From contig JAPXFQ010002840.1 of the NCBI GenBank assembly GCA_028564705.1, positions 2,318,001 through 2,382,000 of the forward strand: a DNA stretch of 64,000 nt. Direction: 5' to 3'. This stretch comes from Apricaphanius iberus (lineage: Eukaryota; Chordata; Actinopteri; Cyprinodontiformes; Aphaniidae). The notes under the pieces are model-generated. The model saw only the letters and a list, made by a program, of their open reading frames with translations, had not been told where the DNA came from and did no database searches. Made by a program: the position numbers and the translations under genes. This document shows, piece by piece, positions 1-11,453 of the stretch (positions are counted from its first letter, which is position 1; each line of letters starts with the position of its first letter).

Positions 1-957
1 TAGCAGGTCATCTCAGTTCCTTAGTTAAGGAAGCAGTGGACTTCCTCACATCCTGTACTGTTAGTGTCCCGTGTCAGCTGAGGGTCAGTATAGTAAGACA
101 CCCATCCTTCCTGTCTGTTATCATTCATTGTGGGTTATTATTGGGTGTATTAACTTCCGACATAAATACACTTCTCTGCTTCTAGAACTGCAACTGAACA
201 TTCATCAACTTTAAGCTGTTGAAAATTTCCCATACGTTTTTATTGTGTGTCTCTGTACTGCATTTCCATAAACCTCAGGTTGAAAAGTCTAATAAAGAAA
301 GACTATTTGGAACATCACTATTCCCTTCCTCTCTAAGAAAAAAATCTGCCTGCTATGTACATAGTGCTCTCTGTCACACATTTGTCATCACGACCAGGGG
401 TGTATGAAGTAAATTTGTTTCTTTCATTTGGAAAAGCTACACTTGAACTCTGATGTCTCGTAAGGAGCAGCTGTCCAGCGCTACAGCTCTGGGAGGACGC
501 ACCGGACAGCACACATGTCTGTTTCAGTTTAAGCTTTGCGGTCAATAAATTGCATGTTAAAAACATATTTATGTCTCACTCCTATTTCTTTTTATTGTAT
601 ATTAAAGCCGTACTTGGAACCTTGTTAAGATCCAACAATGCAAAATGGAACTTGTTTACATTTTTTAAGTGGTCTTAAACTTTTGATTGGGACTGTAATG
701 CACAAAAACAAAGGTGCACCTTTCACAAGTAAGATGCCAAATATTTACTACAGTTTGTTAATTTCACGCTGCATGGCTTTAACACTAGTTGGAGTGTTGC
801 TGGTCCGTCCCCTTAAAATGTCTTGGGGGCACGATGTATTTGTCATTTTAATTAATGTGAAAAGTCTTTGAATTTGGGACATTTAAAATAGCAATTTTTT
901 CAGTTTAATAGTGAAATGGCACATCCATAATAGCTCTACTGATGAATAATGCGATGC
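1..957. other. No gene recognised
   Basis: AT-rich sequence without a convincing exon. Short open frames here lack family resemblance and codon bias. An AATAAA at about 544-549 could be chance. I see nothing I can assign. Confidence 0.4.
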
Positions 958-969
958 AAAAACTGTCTG

Positions 970-1127
970 TCTAACCAAGTCCAACAATCTTGTTTCCAGA
1001 CAAAAAGTATTTTTGATCTTGTTATGCGATTTATATACCATCCAAAAGCAGTAGGTGTTAGATTATTAATCTTATTAAGATAATATATGACTTATTTTTT
1101 GAAACGAGATTGTTGGACTTGGTTAGA
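970..1127. repeat. MITE-like hairpin with 27-bp inverted repeats
   Basis: Positions 970-996 and 1101-1127 are inverted copies matching at 26 of 27 positions (core CTAACCAAGTCCAACAATCT), enclosing about 104 bp of AT-rich DNA. A short non-coding segment with near-perfect ends suggests a miniature inverted-repeat element or a foldback. I do not recognise the family and see no clear target duplication. Confidence 0.55.
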
Positions 1128-1385
1128 TGGAAAAAAATGATTCAGTGTGTGAAATTCCCTTTTCAGCTAATTTTTAACTCCTTTCCACTCCATAACATCA
1201 TATTTGTAGGGTTAACCTCTTTAAATTAGAATATTTTTTCTTCATTATTCTGATATTTGTTTAATGCATAAAAAAGTGTATAAGCTCTAAAGCCTTTGTC
1301 TTTTATAAAACTGAAATGCACATAGAAGCTTGTCTCCTAAGGGGATCAGTCCAGTGTTTTCAGGACATCCATAACAGGCGTCATA

Positions 1386-1508
1386 ACAAGGAGAGCTGTA
1401 AATCGAGATTACACATCAGTAAGATACAAAACATTGGATAGACAATCAACTTTCTCATTTAAAGGATCCCAAATTTGGAGTAGTTTGCCACCCGTAAGCA
1501 GACAATAG
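1386..1508 (+). mobile_element. LINE reverse-transcriptase C-terminal remnant
   Basis: A 40-codon open stretch ending in TAG encodes the conserved tail of L2/CR1-type non-LTR proteins, including the block FSFKGSQIWSSLPP, which corresponds to the usual 'GAKIWNSLPP'-type motif. The rest of the ORF is lost. Plus-strand fragment; clade assignment is approximate. Confidence 0.5.
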
Positions 1509-1854
1509 CCTTAGACGTTTTAGAAGTCATGTAGCAAAATAGCTCAAACAGAGACTAACATATGAAAACTTATATACCTTAGACAGCTCAGCACCTTTTA
1601 TGCCGTGTTTGTTGTTCTTTATTTATTTAAGCCTTATTTTATAGCTTTTAACCAGTTTTTAATAGTACAGCGGTTTTGCAGGTTATCTTCTTTATTGTTT
1701 GAGGTCTTATTGACTTTTAGCTTTAAATAGGATTATTTTTATCATTAGTTTTAAAGGTTAACATCTAAAAGCCTTCAGACAGAACAAGTTATTTTAAATC
1801 TCGAGGCTTTTTGGGACTTGTGGCCTTCATTGAATAGTCATTTGATTATATAGA

Positions 1855-1965
1855 GGGTGGAGAGGAAAGACATGCTGGCAATGGCCTGAGACCAAGGAAT
1901 TAAACCGAGGGTATCCATGTTGATGACAGAACACCTGTTATACCAACTGAGCCTGCCAGTACCCA
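1855..1965 (-). mobile_element. tRNA-derived SINE head
   Basis: Read on the minus strand, the segment has a tRNA-like A box (GGCTCAGTTGGTATAACAGG) followed by a B-box-like GGTTTAATTCC. Next comes a GCATGTCTTTCC stretch common in fish SINE bodies. Pol III-type boxes at this spacing suggest a degenerate tRNA-SINE rather than a working tRNA gene. Confidence 0.45.
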
Positions 1966-2255
1966 AATGGTTCATTAGTGTATTTAATATTTACTTACTA
2001 CCAGAAAATTTTTGTTCCACCAATGTCGCTCCTGACACCAAGCTGTTAATTACAAATAAATCACTTTTCGTCTAAGATGGAGCCACAAATTATCATACTG
2101 CTCTGTCTAAATGTGTAAAAATAGCCTCATAGTACCTTGACACTTCGTCTGTGGCACCGATTAAACCTGGAGTGAACTGTTATGCTAATTCAAGAGATGA
2201 AATATTTTTTTAGCCAAAAGTCAATCTCAAATATTGGTTCGTTCCTTAAAAAGTA

Positions 2256-2569
2256 CAGTGCCCACAACATTTGGTAGCACCACTTGTAAATATGCAATAA
2301 ATATCTAGTGAGATTTTAAAGAGTGCATCTTTTTGTGCCCATTGTTAGATATTGTTGACGAGGTGGAATGTGCTGGGCCCGTATTTCATCCAAATGTTCC
2401 AGAGTTAATAAAAATTTAATAGAATTTTGATGCACCAGTAAATTGAAAATGGGACAGTGGGTCCAAAACACATCGCTAAATCAACGTAGAAATTGTTGAC
2501 CGGACACAAAATATATTTCAACCATGGGGCAACTCAGCCCACAGACTCAGCCCAAAAGAACACCTATGG
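2256..2569 (+). mobile_element. Decayed Tc1-like transposon fragment
   Basis: It begins with the TA/CAGTGCC end typical of Tc1-like elements and continues with fragments resembling the transposase catalytic region, including DNA for a 'DPKHT..' and 'QSPDLNPIENLW'-type stretch near 2465-2569. Many stops and deletions are present; no product is possible. Confidence 0.5.
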
Positions 2570-2700
2570 TAGGGCTGCACGATTATTTTCCAAAAAATAA
2601 TCACGATTATTTTGATCATTATTGTAATCACGATTATTAATCATGATCATTCATCCAGTCCTGTAAAATATCTATTTTTATTGCACCAATTCTAAACTTT
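2570..2700 (+). mobile_element. hAT-like MITE terminal segment
   Basis: It starts with TAGGGCTGCACGATTA and repeats of ATCACGATTATT, a signature of abundant non-autonomous hAT-type elements in fish. It directly abuts the Tc1 remnant. The opposite end was not found, so the extent to the right is uncertain. Confidence 0.45.
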
Positions 2701-2789
2701 TAAAAATAAAAATAAAAATGGTGAAAAATAAAACTTTCCATTAGAATAGATGATTAATAATGTAAAAAAACTAACAAAAACAAACTCCA

Positions 2790-2813
2790 ATATATATATA
2801 TATATATATATAT
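2790..2813. repeat. (TA)n microsatellite
   Basis: An uninterrupted run of TA dinucleotides, about 12 units. Confidence 0.9.
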
Positions 2814-2819
2814 TTAAAA

Positions 2820-4430
2820 GTACAAGCTAAATATGTTATTGCAGAGTGCAATCTCAAAGTGCAATTTATGGGAAACAATTACAGCTTATACAGAAAAGGC
2901 CTTTGACATTCCCTGCATCCAAATCCTTAGTATTTACTATATGCTACGTAGCAACTATTACTCACCTGTTAATGTAATACTGCATAGCAAACGATCGCGT
3001 AAAAGGCATGAAATCAGACGTACTGCTCCACCATTTTGCATGTCCTTTGACCCATATGACTTCTGCTGACCCAGATGTTTACGTTACGTTCGCCTGTGGT
3101 CCCGCCATCCTCTAGCCGTTACTTTGTCTTTTTATGACTTAACAACTTAAATGTTTAATCAGTCAAAAAACAATTACGATAATAAGTAACATCGCTTCAT
3201 GTACATTTATCCGCCGAAACTGCGGCCGTATCAATGGTTGACAGTTCGTCTGTAGCCATTTTTAGCTAGGTCCTTCTTCTTCTATGATTTTGGGGCGTCC
3301 GCTGTATTGTGGGATAGCGTAGCATCCACCGGCTGCTTACTGTGGCGGTAGTACACTTTCAGGAACTTTCTGCTTACTAGTCAGATCCAGAATGGAGATT
3401 TGGATCTACTACATTGCTCAAATACTCCGAATGCAAAGCAATGAAAGCAGGGGTACTAGTAATGTGTTACTTGTGATTCCGTTAAAATAAGTTCTTTACG
3501 TACTTTCTCTTCTTTATTTTAAGGCTTCTTACACATTACCATTACAAAAATGTGAACCACATGGAATGAGTGATTCAAAGATCTGAGAATACTTTCTTTA
3601 AGATGGTTTGACAAAGAGGCTTACAGAGTCAGGTAAACATGCTCAGCAGCTTTAACTCATAGTTTATGAAGAAATAGCTGTTTGTCCTCAACAACATTAA
3701 AGCCAACTGATTCTATGAACACCTGAGTTCATAGAAACAATTTGTTTCTAGCTCGATGACCGGCCCAAACCTCTCACACTACAACTGAGTGACAGGCAGC
3801 ATGGCTAAACTCGAGAAAATGCAACTCCCCCAACAAATGAGTCACAAAGTCATTGGCTCAGTCTCTCACCAGGTCTCCATGTGTGCCTACAGTCATGTGT
3901 TTGGCTCCAAACTCCAGGAGCTTCTGGTTAATAGTTTTCACTGTAAGCCTGCTGTCACAGCCGGTCTCTCAGGATGCCAGGATATCACAGATGCCCTGTC
4001 GCAACAGGCTTCGGCCTGTCACACATGAACTCATCACCTTCACCTGTATGCCAAGGAATCAGAGTGTTTCTACTTCCGTCACACTTAGCTTGGGTGTGAT
4101 GTACAGCTCAGAGAGGAAGTGAATGAAATAGTGTCTCAGCCAATGCAAGGTCAGTACAAGGCTTAACCATATAGGCAGGACAAAAAGGAGATTGCATTTG
4201 CTGTAATAAAATCCAGTTAAAAAAGTTTAAGAGAAATATTCCTAATTGGTATGATACATTTGTTAATGCACAATGTAATCAGTCCCAATCCTCACTTTTA
4301 GAAAAGGCTGGATTGATTACTTTTCTTGTTCCTGGTAGCATTGATTGGATATAATTTGTCCTCACAACTATGAAGCTATTTGGGTATCAACGATGGTCTC
4401 CTATGCTTAATTTAAAATGGCAAATGGCCT
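2820..4430. other. Unassigned DNA
   Basis: No exon or repeat I can name with confidence. Positions 3100-3400 are relatively GC-rich and may be the interior of the hAT-like element starting at 2570. An 80-codon open frame at 3789-4028 has no recognisable domain and I do not call it. Confidence 0.4.
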
Positions 4431-4725
4431 GTGTTTGTATAGCACTTTACTCAGTCCCTATGGACCCCAAAGCACTTTTCATTACATTCAGTCATCCACC
4501 CATTCAAACACAAATTGATAATGGCAAACTACATTGTAGCCATGGCTGCCCTGGGTGACACTGACAAAGGCAAGGCTGCCAGACACCACCTGACCACCAC
4601 CACTAGGCAATGGGTGAAGTGTCTTGCCCAAGGACACAATGACTGAGACTGTCAGAGCCAGGGCTTGAACCAGGAACCTTCTGATTACAAGACAAACGCC
4701 CAACTCCTGAGCCACAGTCACCTAG
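4431..4725 (-). mobile_element. tRNA-derived SINE, full-length-like copy
   Basis: On the minus strand it starts with a tRNA-like head (GTGGCTCAGGAGTTGG, then a B-box-like GGTTCAAGCCC). A body follows with TTGGGCAAGACACTTCACCC and a tail with TATACAAACACAGG-like sequence. The same body recurs on the plus strand at about 34880-35140. Widespread fish SINE type; non-coding. Confidence 0.6.
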
Positions 4726-5166
4726 GTAAAGAGTAGGTCAAGAGTAAAAATTTTAGCCTGTATTCAATTTTCTTTGGTTTATTCTTTCAACTCTCAGATT
4801 GACACGTTTTCAACTGTTGGTTGCTCCTGGGATTGTTCTTTGATAATGTTTTTGGTAGCTTGATCACTTAGAGGGACCCTAAAAATCAAATAGGCAACAT
4901 GTCTAAATCCTTGGGTATGTTTCAGGTTTTGGTCAAGCATTTTGTACGTCTTAGACCTGTAGAAAAAGATAAGCAATATCAGACTGAAGAAGACACGAAT
5001 CTTGATACAAATGAAGATATTAGGATGCTTCTTCAGGGTTCATTTAACCCCACTTGCCAAACTTTGAACCCAATTTGCTTGTGGAGTTCCACTGTTGAAG
5101 CAATCTTCTTTGTGACCTGTGATTTAAGATATTTGAATTCCTGCATCAATTTAGTCTGAATGCCAG
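4726..5166. other. Unassigned DNA
   Basis: Short open frames only; no domain or repeat signature recognised. Confidence 0.35.
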
Positions 5167-5202
5167 TAAGACAGACAGACAGACGGACAGACAGACAGAA
5201 AG
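5167..5202. repeat. (ACAG)n tetranucleotide repeat
   Basis: About eight tandem ACAG units with one interruption (ACGG). Confidence 0.9.
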
Positions 5203-5736
5203 AAAACCATCTGTTCTGAGAAGTTTTGTCTGGTCCTCAATGATCATAAGGCTGAGTAGATGGGGTGGAGGTTCTGAGGACAATGTTGGTTAAGATTTCG
5301 TCAGCCACGGAAAATATAAATGGTGAAATTAGTGCTGCTTTCTGCAAACATTGGGTCAGTCAAAACTTGTTTTCCTCAAACTATACAGCCCTTCACTACT
5401 TGAGGGGGGAGTCAAAATGTATTATTTGTATTGTCCTCAGAGGGGAAGCTCTCTGACTGGTTATTGTTGACCTGTTTCACCGTTCGAGAGTATTCTCCTG
5501 AATTAAATCGCTGTTTAGCTTTTTCTTTTGCCTCCAGGTCATTTCCTTCAAATCAACCATAGTGAAGACCACTTCCTACTACAACAGCATCTCCTGATGT
5601 CAGCTCTCTCTTATCCTTCATTACTTTTACTCTCTCTTATCCCATCATCCTTTTAACATGAAGTTGAGGGGATCTCTAGGCCACCTGTTACTTTTTACTC
5701 TGTTGAAGGGCTTTTTGTTTGACTTTTAAAAACTTA
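5203..5736. other. Unassigned DNA
   Basis: No gene or repeat signature recognised. Confidence 0.35.
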
Positions 5737-6436
5737 TATTCAATTCAGTTTAGTTTCTTATATATAACCCCAAATCACACAACCTCACATCAAGGGAATT
5801 TACATAAAAAAGTCATTTTAGTTCAGTCAGTCTTACACTCCAATGTGTCCTTCTTATTAAACAGTATGTTCAATTCATGTCATTATTCCAATTAGTTTTA
5901 AGGGTTTTCTAAGGAAATCCAGCAGATTGCAGCAAGTCACTGACTTGCAGCATTCACTCTCCTGAACGAACATATTGTGACAGTGGACAGTTGTCTGCGT
6001 TCTGTCTTCAACTTCATAGCAATCCCTCATACTGAGCAAGCATGTAGCGACAGTGGAGAGGAAAAATTCCCCTTTAATAGGAAGAAACATCTTGCAGTAC
6101 TAATCTATGAGTAGTTACAGAAGGTAAAATGTTAATAATAGGAGAGAGAGAGAATGTTAAGTTGTTGGCAGCAGCATCTCATCCATTGCTGAACAGAACA
6201 CTAGATTAGGTGTGGGTTTTATGAAAACATGAAATTAACTATTTAAATACCAGCAGGTAATGCAAATAGGAAGTGCTCTGTTGGGAACATATGTAACAAT
6301 TGGAAATATGATTTATGATTAAGCTTATTTATCTATGGCTTTATATATAAAAAGGAGCAGTTTAAATTCTGTATTGAACAGGGTGCCAATGAACGGGGAC
6401 TAAAACAGGAGAAATTTGATCTCTCCCATTTTACCT
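5737..6436 (-). mobile_element. L2-like LINE 3' region, minus strand
   Basis: It matches in order the larger L2 copies at 39187 and 51341. First comes the 3' tail (ATTCAATTCAGTTTAG...), then the 3'UTR block with AAGCATGTAGCGACAGTGGAG near 6038. Last comes coding-derived sequence (GAAGTGCTCTGTTGGGAACA near 6270, ACTAAAACAGGAGAAATTTG near 6400). Strongly deleted. It ends where a separate transposon is inserted at 6441. Confidence 0.65.
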
Positions 6437-7338
6437 GAATGGGTCATTCCTGAATATTGGTAACTTTTCTGTCCCCAGGATATAAACGTCAATGTATTGT
6501 TTTAAATACATAAAACATCTATAATATAAAGTTTTTTCGTAGTTTGAAGTCTTTTGAACTGAATCAACACAAAAAATGCATAAAAAATATAATAATTTTA
6601 CTTTTAATTACCTTTTTTGTTTTGCGCACACTTATTTTCCCCATGTCCCCAAAGCAAAATTTGAGTTTCTGTTAAACATATTTGCGATTAAAGTAAAAAT
6701 AAATATTTTTTCAACTTTATGATTGTATAAAGAAATGTAGTATCTCTATGTGTATGAATACAAGTAAATAATAAAAAAAACATTATTATTTATTTTTTAA
6801 TGATTTATGGAATGTCCTCAAAATTTTGTTCCACCCTGTTAGTTCGGTGTTTTTGACCTTCTGAACAGAACGCCGTTATTTCCCATAGTCCCACTTTCAG
6901 GAAGTTTGATCAATCTTTAGGCTGGAATTTTTAAGAACAAAGAGGTAAGCACCACCTGCCATCCCTGCCTTCTTTTTATTTGTTTTAATATGTTAATTTG
7001 AATATCTTTCTCTTAAAATTCCAACCTGTTATGCTAGATTTCAGAGAAAGTAAGCTACATTTTGATTATAATAGTAAGTGTGTTTGATATATATATTGAA
7101 ATAGTATTTGTGTCAAGAGTTAGTTGGCTAAAGATGGCTGCTACACGGAGCTGTGGCCTATATAGGTGTGTAAATTCCACCCTGTTAGGTTCCACCCTGT
7201 TAGGCATACAAACTTAACAGGGTGAAAAATCTATCTAAAGATTTAAGAAATGCATATATACAAATATTAAAATGTTATTCAAACTCCCCATGTAGCTCAC
7301 CAGTATTTATGAAAAGTTTTTTCTCATAATTGTGTATT

Positions 7339-7370
7339 GTTCCTTTCTTTTCTTTTCTTTTCTTTTTTTT
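7339..7370. repeat. (TTTTC)n pyrimidine tract
   Basis: Several TTTTC units ending in a T run, inside the 6441-8172 transposon. Confidence 0.8.
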
Positions 7371-7511
7371 TGCTGCACTTGTCGTTGATTGCACACAATG
7401 CTGTTGTTATGTTTGCTTTTAATCAAAACATTTTAAAGTAATTGATCATTAATATAAAGTGTTGTCTATGAATTTCATATAAAAAAATGTATTGAATTTA
7501 TTTGTTAGGAA

Positions 7512-7643
7512 ATGGCTCCACCACAACGTGCAGCAGAGATGCACCGTCGCTACAGAGAGAGGCGAGACGCTGATACAAAGAGAAGAACTCACTGTGTCAC
7601 TGTCGATATTTCCACCCTGTTAGTTTCCTTTCCACCCTGTTAG
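7512..7643 (+). pseudogene. Basic N-terminal ORF inside transposon (43 codons)
   Basis: ATG at 7512 follows a possible splice acceptor (TTGTTAG) and opens a 43-codon frame. Its first 25 residues are rich in R and E (RRYRERRDAD core), like the basic N-termini of many uncharacterised fish transposon proteins. The frame then runs into two copies of the CACCCTGTTAG motif and stops in the second. It probably represents one surviving exon of the parent element; its function is unknown. Confidence 0.35.
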
Positions 7644-8176
7644 TCACTTAAAAAAGAAAATACAGACTTGCTGTATGAAATATTTTGCAAGTTTTTATGT
7701 TAATTTGCAGAGGTGATGGGGATTAACAGCATTCATTTGATTTTAGAGCAAACTTGCTATTATTAACCCTTTTGAGTAAATTAGGTACAAAATTCGGATG
7801 ATCCTGAGCATCTAACCTACATTCTAATCAACATTTTTTTATTTCATTATTATTCAAAAAGAAAATAAACTAATGTATTGGTATAATGTATTGGTAATGG
7901 TATTGTATATGGGACACATAAGGTGTTTAAAAAAATAAATATTGTTAAATATTTTCATTTTTAAATCTTGGAAGTACATATTAATGTGTCCCTAACAGGG
8001 TGGAACACTTTCACAGTCCATACCTCAGAAATCCGTCCATAAATGTAATTATTTATAGAAATTTAATAGAAATTCCTTAAGGTTAGACATGTATTTACCT
8101 GATATAAAAACATGAAAAATATACTATAAAAAAAAAGGACGTTGAAAAGTCACCGATAGCCAGGAATGACCCGAAT

Positions 8177-9060
8177 ACATTCTTAAATCTTGCAGAAAAT
8201 TAGAATATGTTTATAAAATAAGATATAAGAGGAAAAAAATATTCAGTGCCCTGTTTTTTCTCATTTAGAGAAATGTACAATCTTTAAAACAAGTTCAGTA
8301 CATCACCTCCTAAATGCTCGTGGAAGTGTTTTACAAAAGCTCTTCATCCTCAGCTTCAACTCTAGACCTTTAATCTGCACTGCGCCAAATCCAAAACAAG
8401 GTTCTTTAGTCAAGTTTCACCTATCATTCTCCCACAAATCGTCATGCCCAGGTGCTGACTGAGCTGCCATACAACAACATTACCTTAAGTACACTCACAT
8501 CTCCCCTCACCTTTCACCCCCTTCCTTATTCACTCAGTTACAACCAGTCTGAACACATTTCTTAGTCTGCCAGAAAACTAAAAACTGTTTCAATCTAACA
8601 ATAATTCTTGGTGTTTTTACCTTTGTGCCCTCAAGGTCTACTTCTTCTCATCTTTCTTGTACTCCTTTCACCCTTTCTGCTGCTCCTTCCAAATCTTCGA
8701 GCTTTATCTGTCAGCATGCCCATCCCCCGGTCAGAGAAAAAGTAGGGAAGAGAGGAGGGCAAGAAGATGACAGACAAGAGAAGACAAGAGGAGTACAAGG
8801 GTCAGTCCATGCTTTCCAGTGTGCTTCCTGGAAAGATAAATTCAGAGTTTTGTTAAGTTCATGCATTCAGGCTGCATAAGTAGAACTCAAACAAAATATC
8901 AACCTATGCTGTTTTTTTTATTAAACCAAAAACTAAGAACATCAAACTTTTTTTTTGTTTCTATTTATCATCTTTTTCAAATGTCAGTTTTGTGGCGTAA
9001 GAGAATAAAGGAAAACTATAATTGTGTAACTGAGTGTCTGCTACTGTTTTTCTCCTACGA
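8177..9060. other. Unassigned DNA
   Basis: No gene or repeat signature. The open frames are short and lack domain features. Confidence 0.35.
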
Positions 9061-9219
9061 GGCCTTCATTTTACGCATCATCAGTCGTGACCTGTGTAAC
9101 CCAACAGGAGCCCTTTGTTCTCCACATGAAAGAGATCCCTCCAGACCAGAGATCAATCAGCGACTGATAGAGCAAATGGATTCCATCCGCTTGGATATCC
9201 TTCGATACTGTGTCTAAAG
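9061..9219 (+). other. Exon-like open stretch, function unknown
   Basis: Following a pyrimidine-rich stretch ending CTCCTACGAG, about 52 codons read as protein-like sequence with two closely spaced cysteines (core RDLCNPTGALCSPHERD). The stretch contains RLIEQMDSIRLDILRYC and ends in TAA-terminated sequence at 9217. The composition resembles a secreted or helical protein exon more than the surroundings do. I recognise no family and no adjoining exons, so this may be chance or a repeat remnant. Confidence 0.2.
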
Positions 9220-9436
9220 GAGGAGAATCCCTTCTTTTGTGGAGTGATAGATTGGATTTGGACTCTTCCTTCCTGAGTTTCAGGACAGCAATTTTCTCCC
9301 TCTGCTTTTCCCTCTGCTGTGGCCACAAAATTATAATTTTTTTCACATTGCTGTATTGCATTAGTCTTCTTACCAATGCCTGTTTTTTCCTGAGTCATCG
9401 TAGAAAGTAGTGTTTTTGTTCTAACTCATTTTCATA

Positions 9437-9535
9437 TTTGTACCCCACTTGTCGCCCGGTGATGGCTGGAGTAAGGTACCAGCCCATCACCCCCTCACGT
9501 ACCAAGCAAGGACAAGGGATATAGACAATAGATGT
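9437..9535 (+). mobile_element. RTE-like LINE 3' end fragment
   Basis: Contains TGTCGCCCGGTGATGGCTGG and AGGTACCAGCCCATCACC. This is the block that forms the 3' end of abundant fish RTE-type LINEs and their derived repeats. A second fragment lies at 18510-18552. Confidence 0.5.
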
Positions 9536-9539
9536 ATAA

Positions 9540-10856
9540 ACATGTATTCAGCTGCTTGTTGTGAGATGCAGCAACAAGCATTATCCGTTGAGTTGCTCTG
9601 ATTAAATATAAATTAAATTAAATTTAAAAAATGATAATTTAATATGTAATTATTAACATTTAAAACATTTACAGGTAAAAATAGATCATGACTTAAATTT
9701 TTTGACCCCGTCAGTCAACATGACTTGCAATGAAGAAGTCCAACGAGGTAGATATCCTAAAGCATGGCATAAGTGTAAAGGCAAGACCCCCAGTGCAGTG
9801 TGTGACCCGCTCTTTCACACTTTGCATTGTTCTTTAGTAGTCTCTTGACCTAAATCATTCAACCGCTAGAAGCATTTCTGTTCTTTTTCATTACTTCAGG
9901 AGTATAATACAGTCCATCTCTGTGTGTTGATGCAATCCAAACTCTTTCTTTTTTTTCTGCCTCATGATATGAGAATCCACCTTTAAATGGACAGCTAATC
10001 TGCACGATCCTGGATGTTAAATCAGGTTGATTTTCCTAAATATATGGACGGTGAGGTATTTGTTTTGTTTTGTTTTCTAATCAAAAAATTTGAAGTGACT
10101 TCAAATATCTTTGATTTGAAAAGATTTGAAAATAGTATGAAAACAGATAAAAGAGTGCTAAGACTCAAGAAGGAGTAGGTTGAGGAAACGTCGGTATAAA
10201 CCAGGTGTTCTTCTTGCCTTTGATGAAGTGGAGGGCTTATTAGCTAAACAGGTTGTCACCCCATGACCCTGTCGCCAGTCTTCCTAAACAGAAAGGATGG
10301 GAAATGGGAAGGAGGGCTTTTGTTTTGGCTAAGTCATACACAGGCGCCACGAAGACAGGAAGTTAATTTTTCACACATACACTACATTTGTCTGTACTTT
10401 CTGCATTTTCAAAGCAAGTTGTGAAACTGTTGGTTTACATGAAACTCATGACACAATAAGGGACAGTTAAATTAGCCTTGAGTTATCTTTGGAAGACAAA
10501 AAAGTAGAGAAAAACAGAAATTTCCTTTTCTGTTTTAAAAAAAAACCAGTAGCAATGTTACAGCAACAAATGTACACTATTACCCGACAATTATCTAAAG
10601 AACAGCAAACTGTCAAGACCACCTAAAGCAGGCAGCCCTCAACCACATCCTGGTGAGTAAACTTTGTAATTGTTATTAAAGTGCAGGTTGTATGTTAAAA
10701 AATGTTATGTTATAAAATTAGCAAAATTTACCATTTGAAATGTTTATTGAGATTATTTTAAATGTAAGTATGCATAACGGCAAATATTTTAATTAAAATG
10801 TTTTATAGTCTTGACCTGTGACGTAACGGTGGGGAGTCATGCTGTGCGCTGCTGTC
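9540..10856. other. Unassigned DNA
   Basis: No exon recognised. Positions 10180-10340 are moderately GC-rich and non-repetitive by eye, and could be conserved non-coding DNA; this cannot be judged without alignment. Confidence 0.35.
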
Positions 10857-10857
10857 T

Positions 10858-10985
10858 TATGGTCGGTTCACACCACCCCAAACACCAGTGTCAGTTGCGG
10901 CAAGATTACATGTAAATTCTATGGTTGAGTATGTAGGAGGTCCATCCGAGTCTCTGCAGTGCATTGTGTTTGTTGGTTTGCAAGT
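10858..10985 (+). mobile_element. Truncated Harbinger-type MITE
   Basis: It starts with TGGTCGGTTCACACCACCCC after a TTA. It then follows the 18658-19109 element closely for about 120 bp (shared AAGATTACATGT, TCTATGGTTGAG, TCTCTGCAG and GCATTGTGT blocks). No right-hand inverted end was found. Confidence 0.55.
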
Positions 10986-11453
10986 GTGGCTGTGGCTGGT
11001 AACAATTATCAATAAATAATCCTTTTTAGGAGTAAATAAGCCTCCTTTGTGAATTGCCTATACTGCAGTTAAAAAGGTAAGGCTTCTCTACTGTATGTTT
11101 AGGTTGGTCATGATCGTGGTACTTGGAGAGCTCGACATGTTCTCAGGCGGTACCCACTGTAAAAACTTTGAGAAAGACTGTTCTAGGGCATGCAGTAGGC
11201 TAATAGCTGTATGGTTGTGGTCCATCATATGTGTAGCTGTAAACATTTTAATCTTTAATAATTTAATCTGTGTCAAAGTCGGCTTTAAAATCCATAGTTT
11301 TCTATTGATCAAGCTGACAGGAAAAACAAAAACAACTATAAGCAAAAGATAATGTATTTTTATTTAATTTTTATTTAGAAACTGTTTTTTTATATTGTGT
11401 TTAATATATTTTTCTAAATTATGGTTTAAGGGGGGCTCTAACCTGCAGCCTAC
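10986..11453. other. Unassigned DNA
   Basis: Overlapping short frames on both strands at 11088-11352 have no family resemblance. Nothing called. Confidence 0.35.

Larger units (their letters stand above)
6829..8005. repeat. Dispersed TTCCACCCTGTTAG motif, seven copies
   Basis: Forward copies lie at 6829-6842, 7175-7189, 7190-7204 (the last two head to tail), 7610-7623 and 7630-7643. Inverted copies lie at 7213-7226 (one base shorter) and 7991-8005. All are inside the 6441-8172 transposon. Such conservation in otherwise diverged AT-rich DNA suggests a protein-binding site, but function is unknown. Confidence 0.8.
6441..8172. mobile_element. 1.73-kb DNA transposon with GGGTCATTCC ends
   Basis: The ends are inverted repeats matching at 25 of 29 positions: left GGGTCATTCCTGAATATTGG at 6441, right ending CAGGAATGACCC at 8172. 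Each end is flanked by GAAT (6437-6440 and 8173-8176), a candidate 4-bp target duplication. The element sits inside an L2 LINE copy. The interior is AT-rich and holds seven copies of a TTCCACCCTGTTAG-type motif and one short basic ORF (7512-7643), so it is probably non-autonomous. I cannot place it in a superfamily. Confidence 0.65.

Noticed and set aside
3789..4028. 80-codon open frame as a gene
   Set aside because: No family resemblance; a second frame overlaps it for most of its length, which argues for chance.
4431..4725. tRNA gene at the SINE head
   Set aside because: A- and B-box-like sequences are present, but no cloverleaf can be drawn and the body is a repeat; called a SINE.
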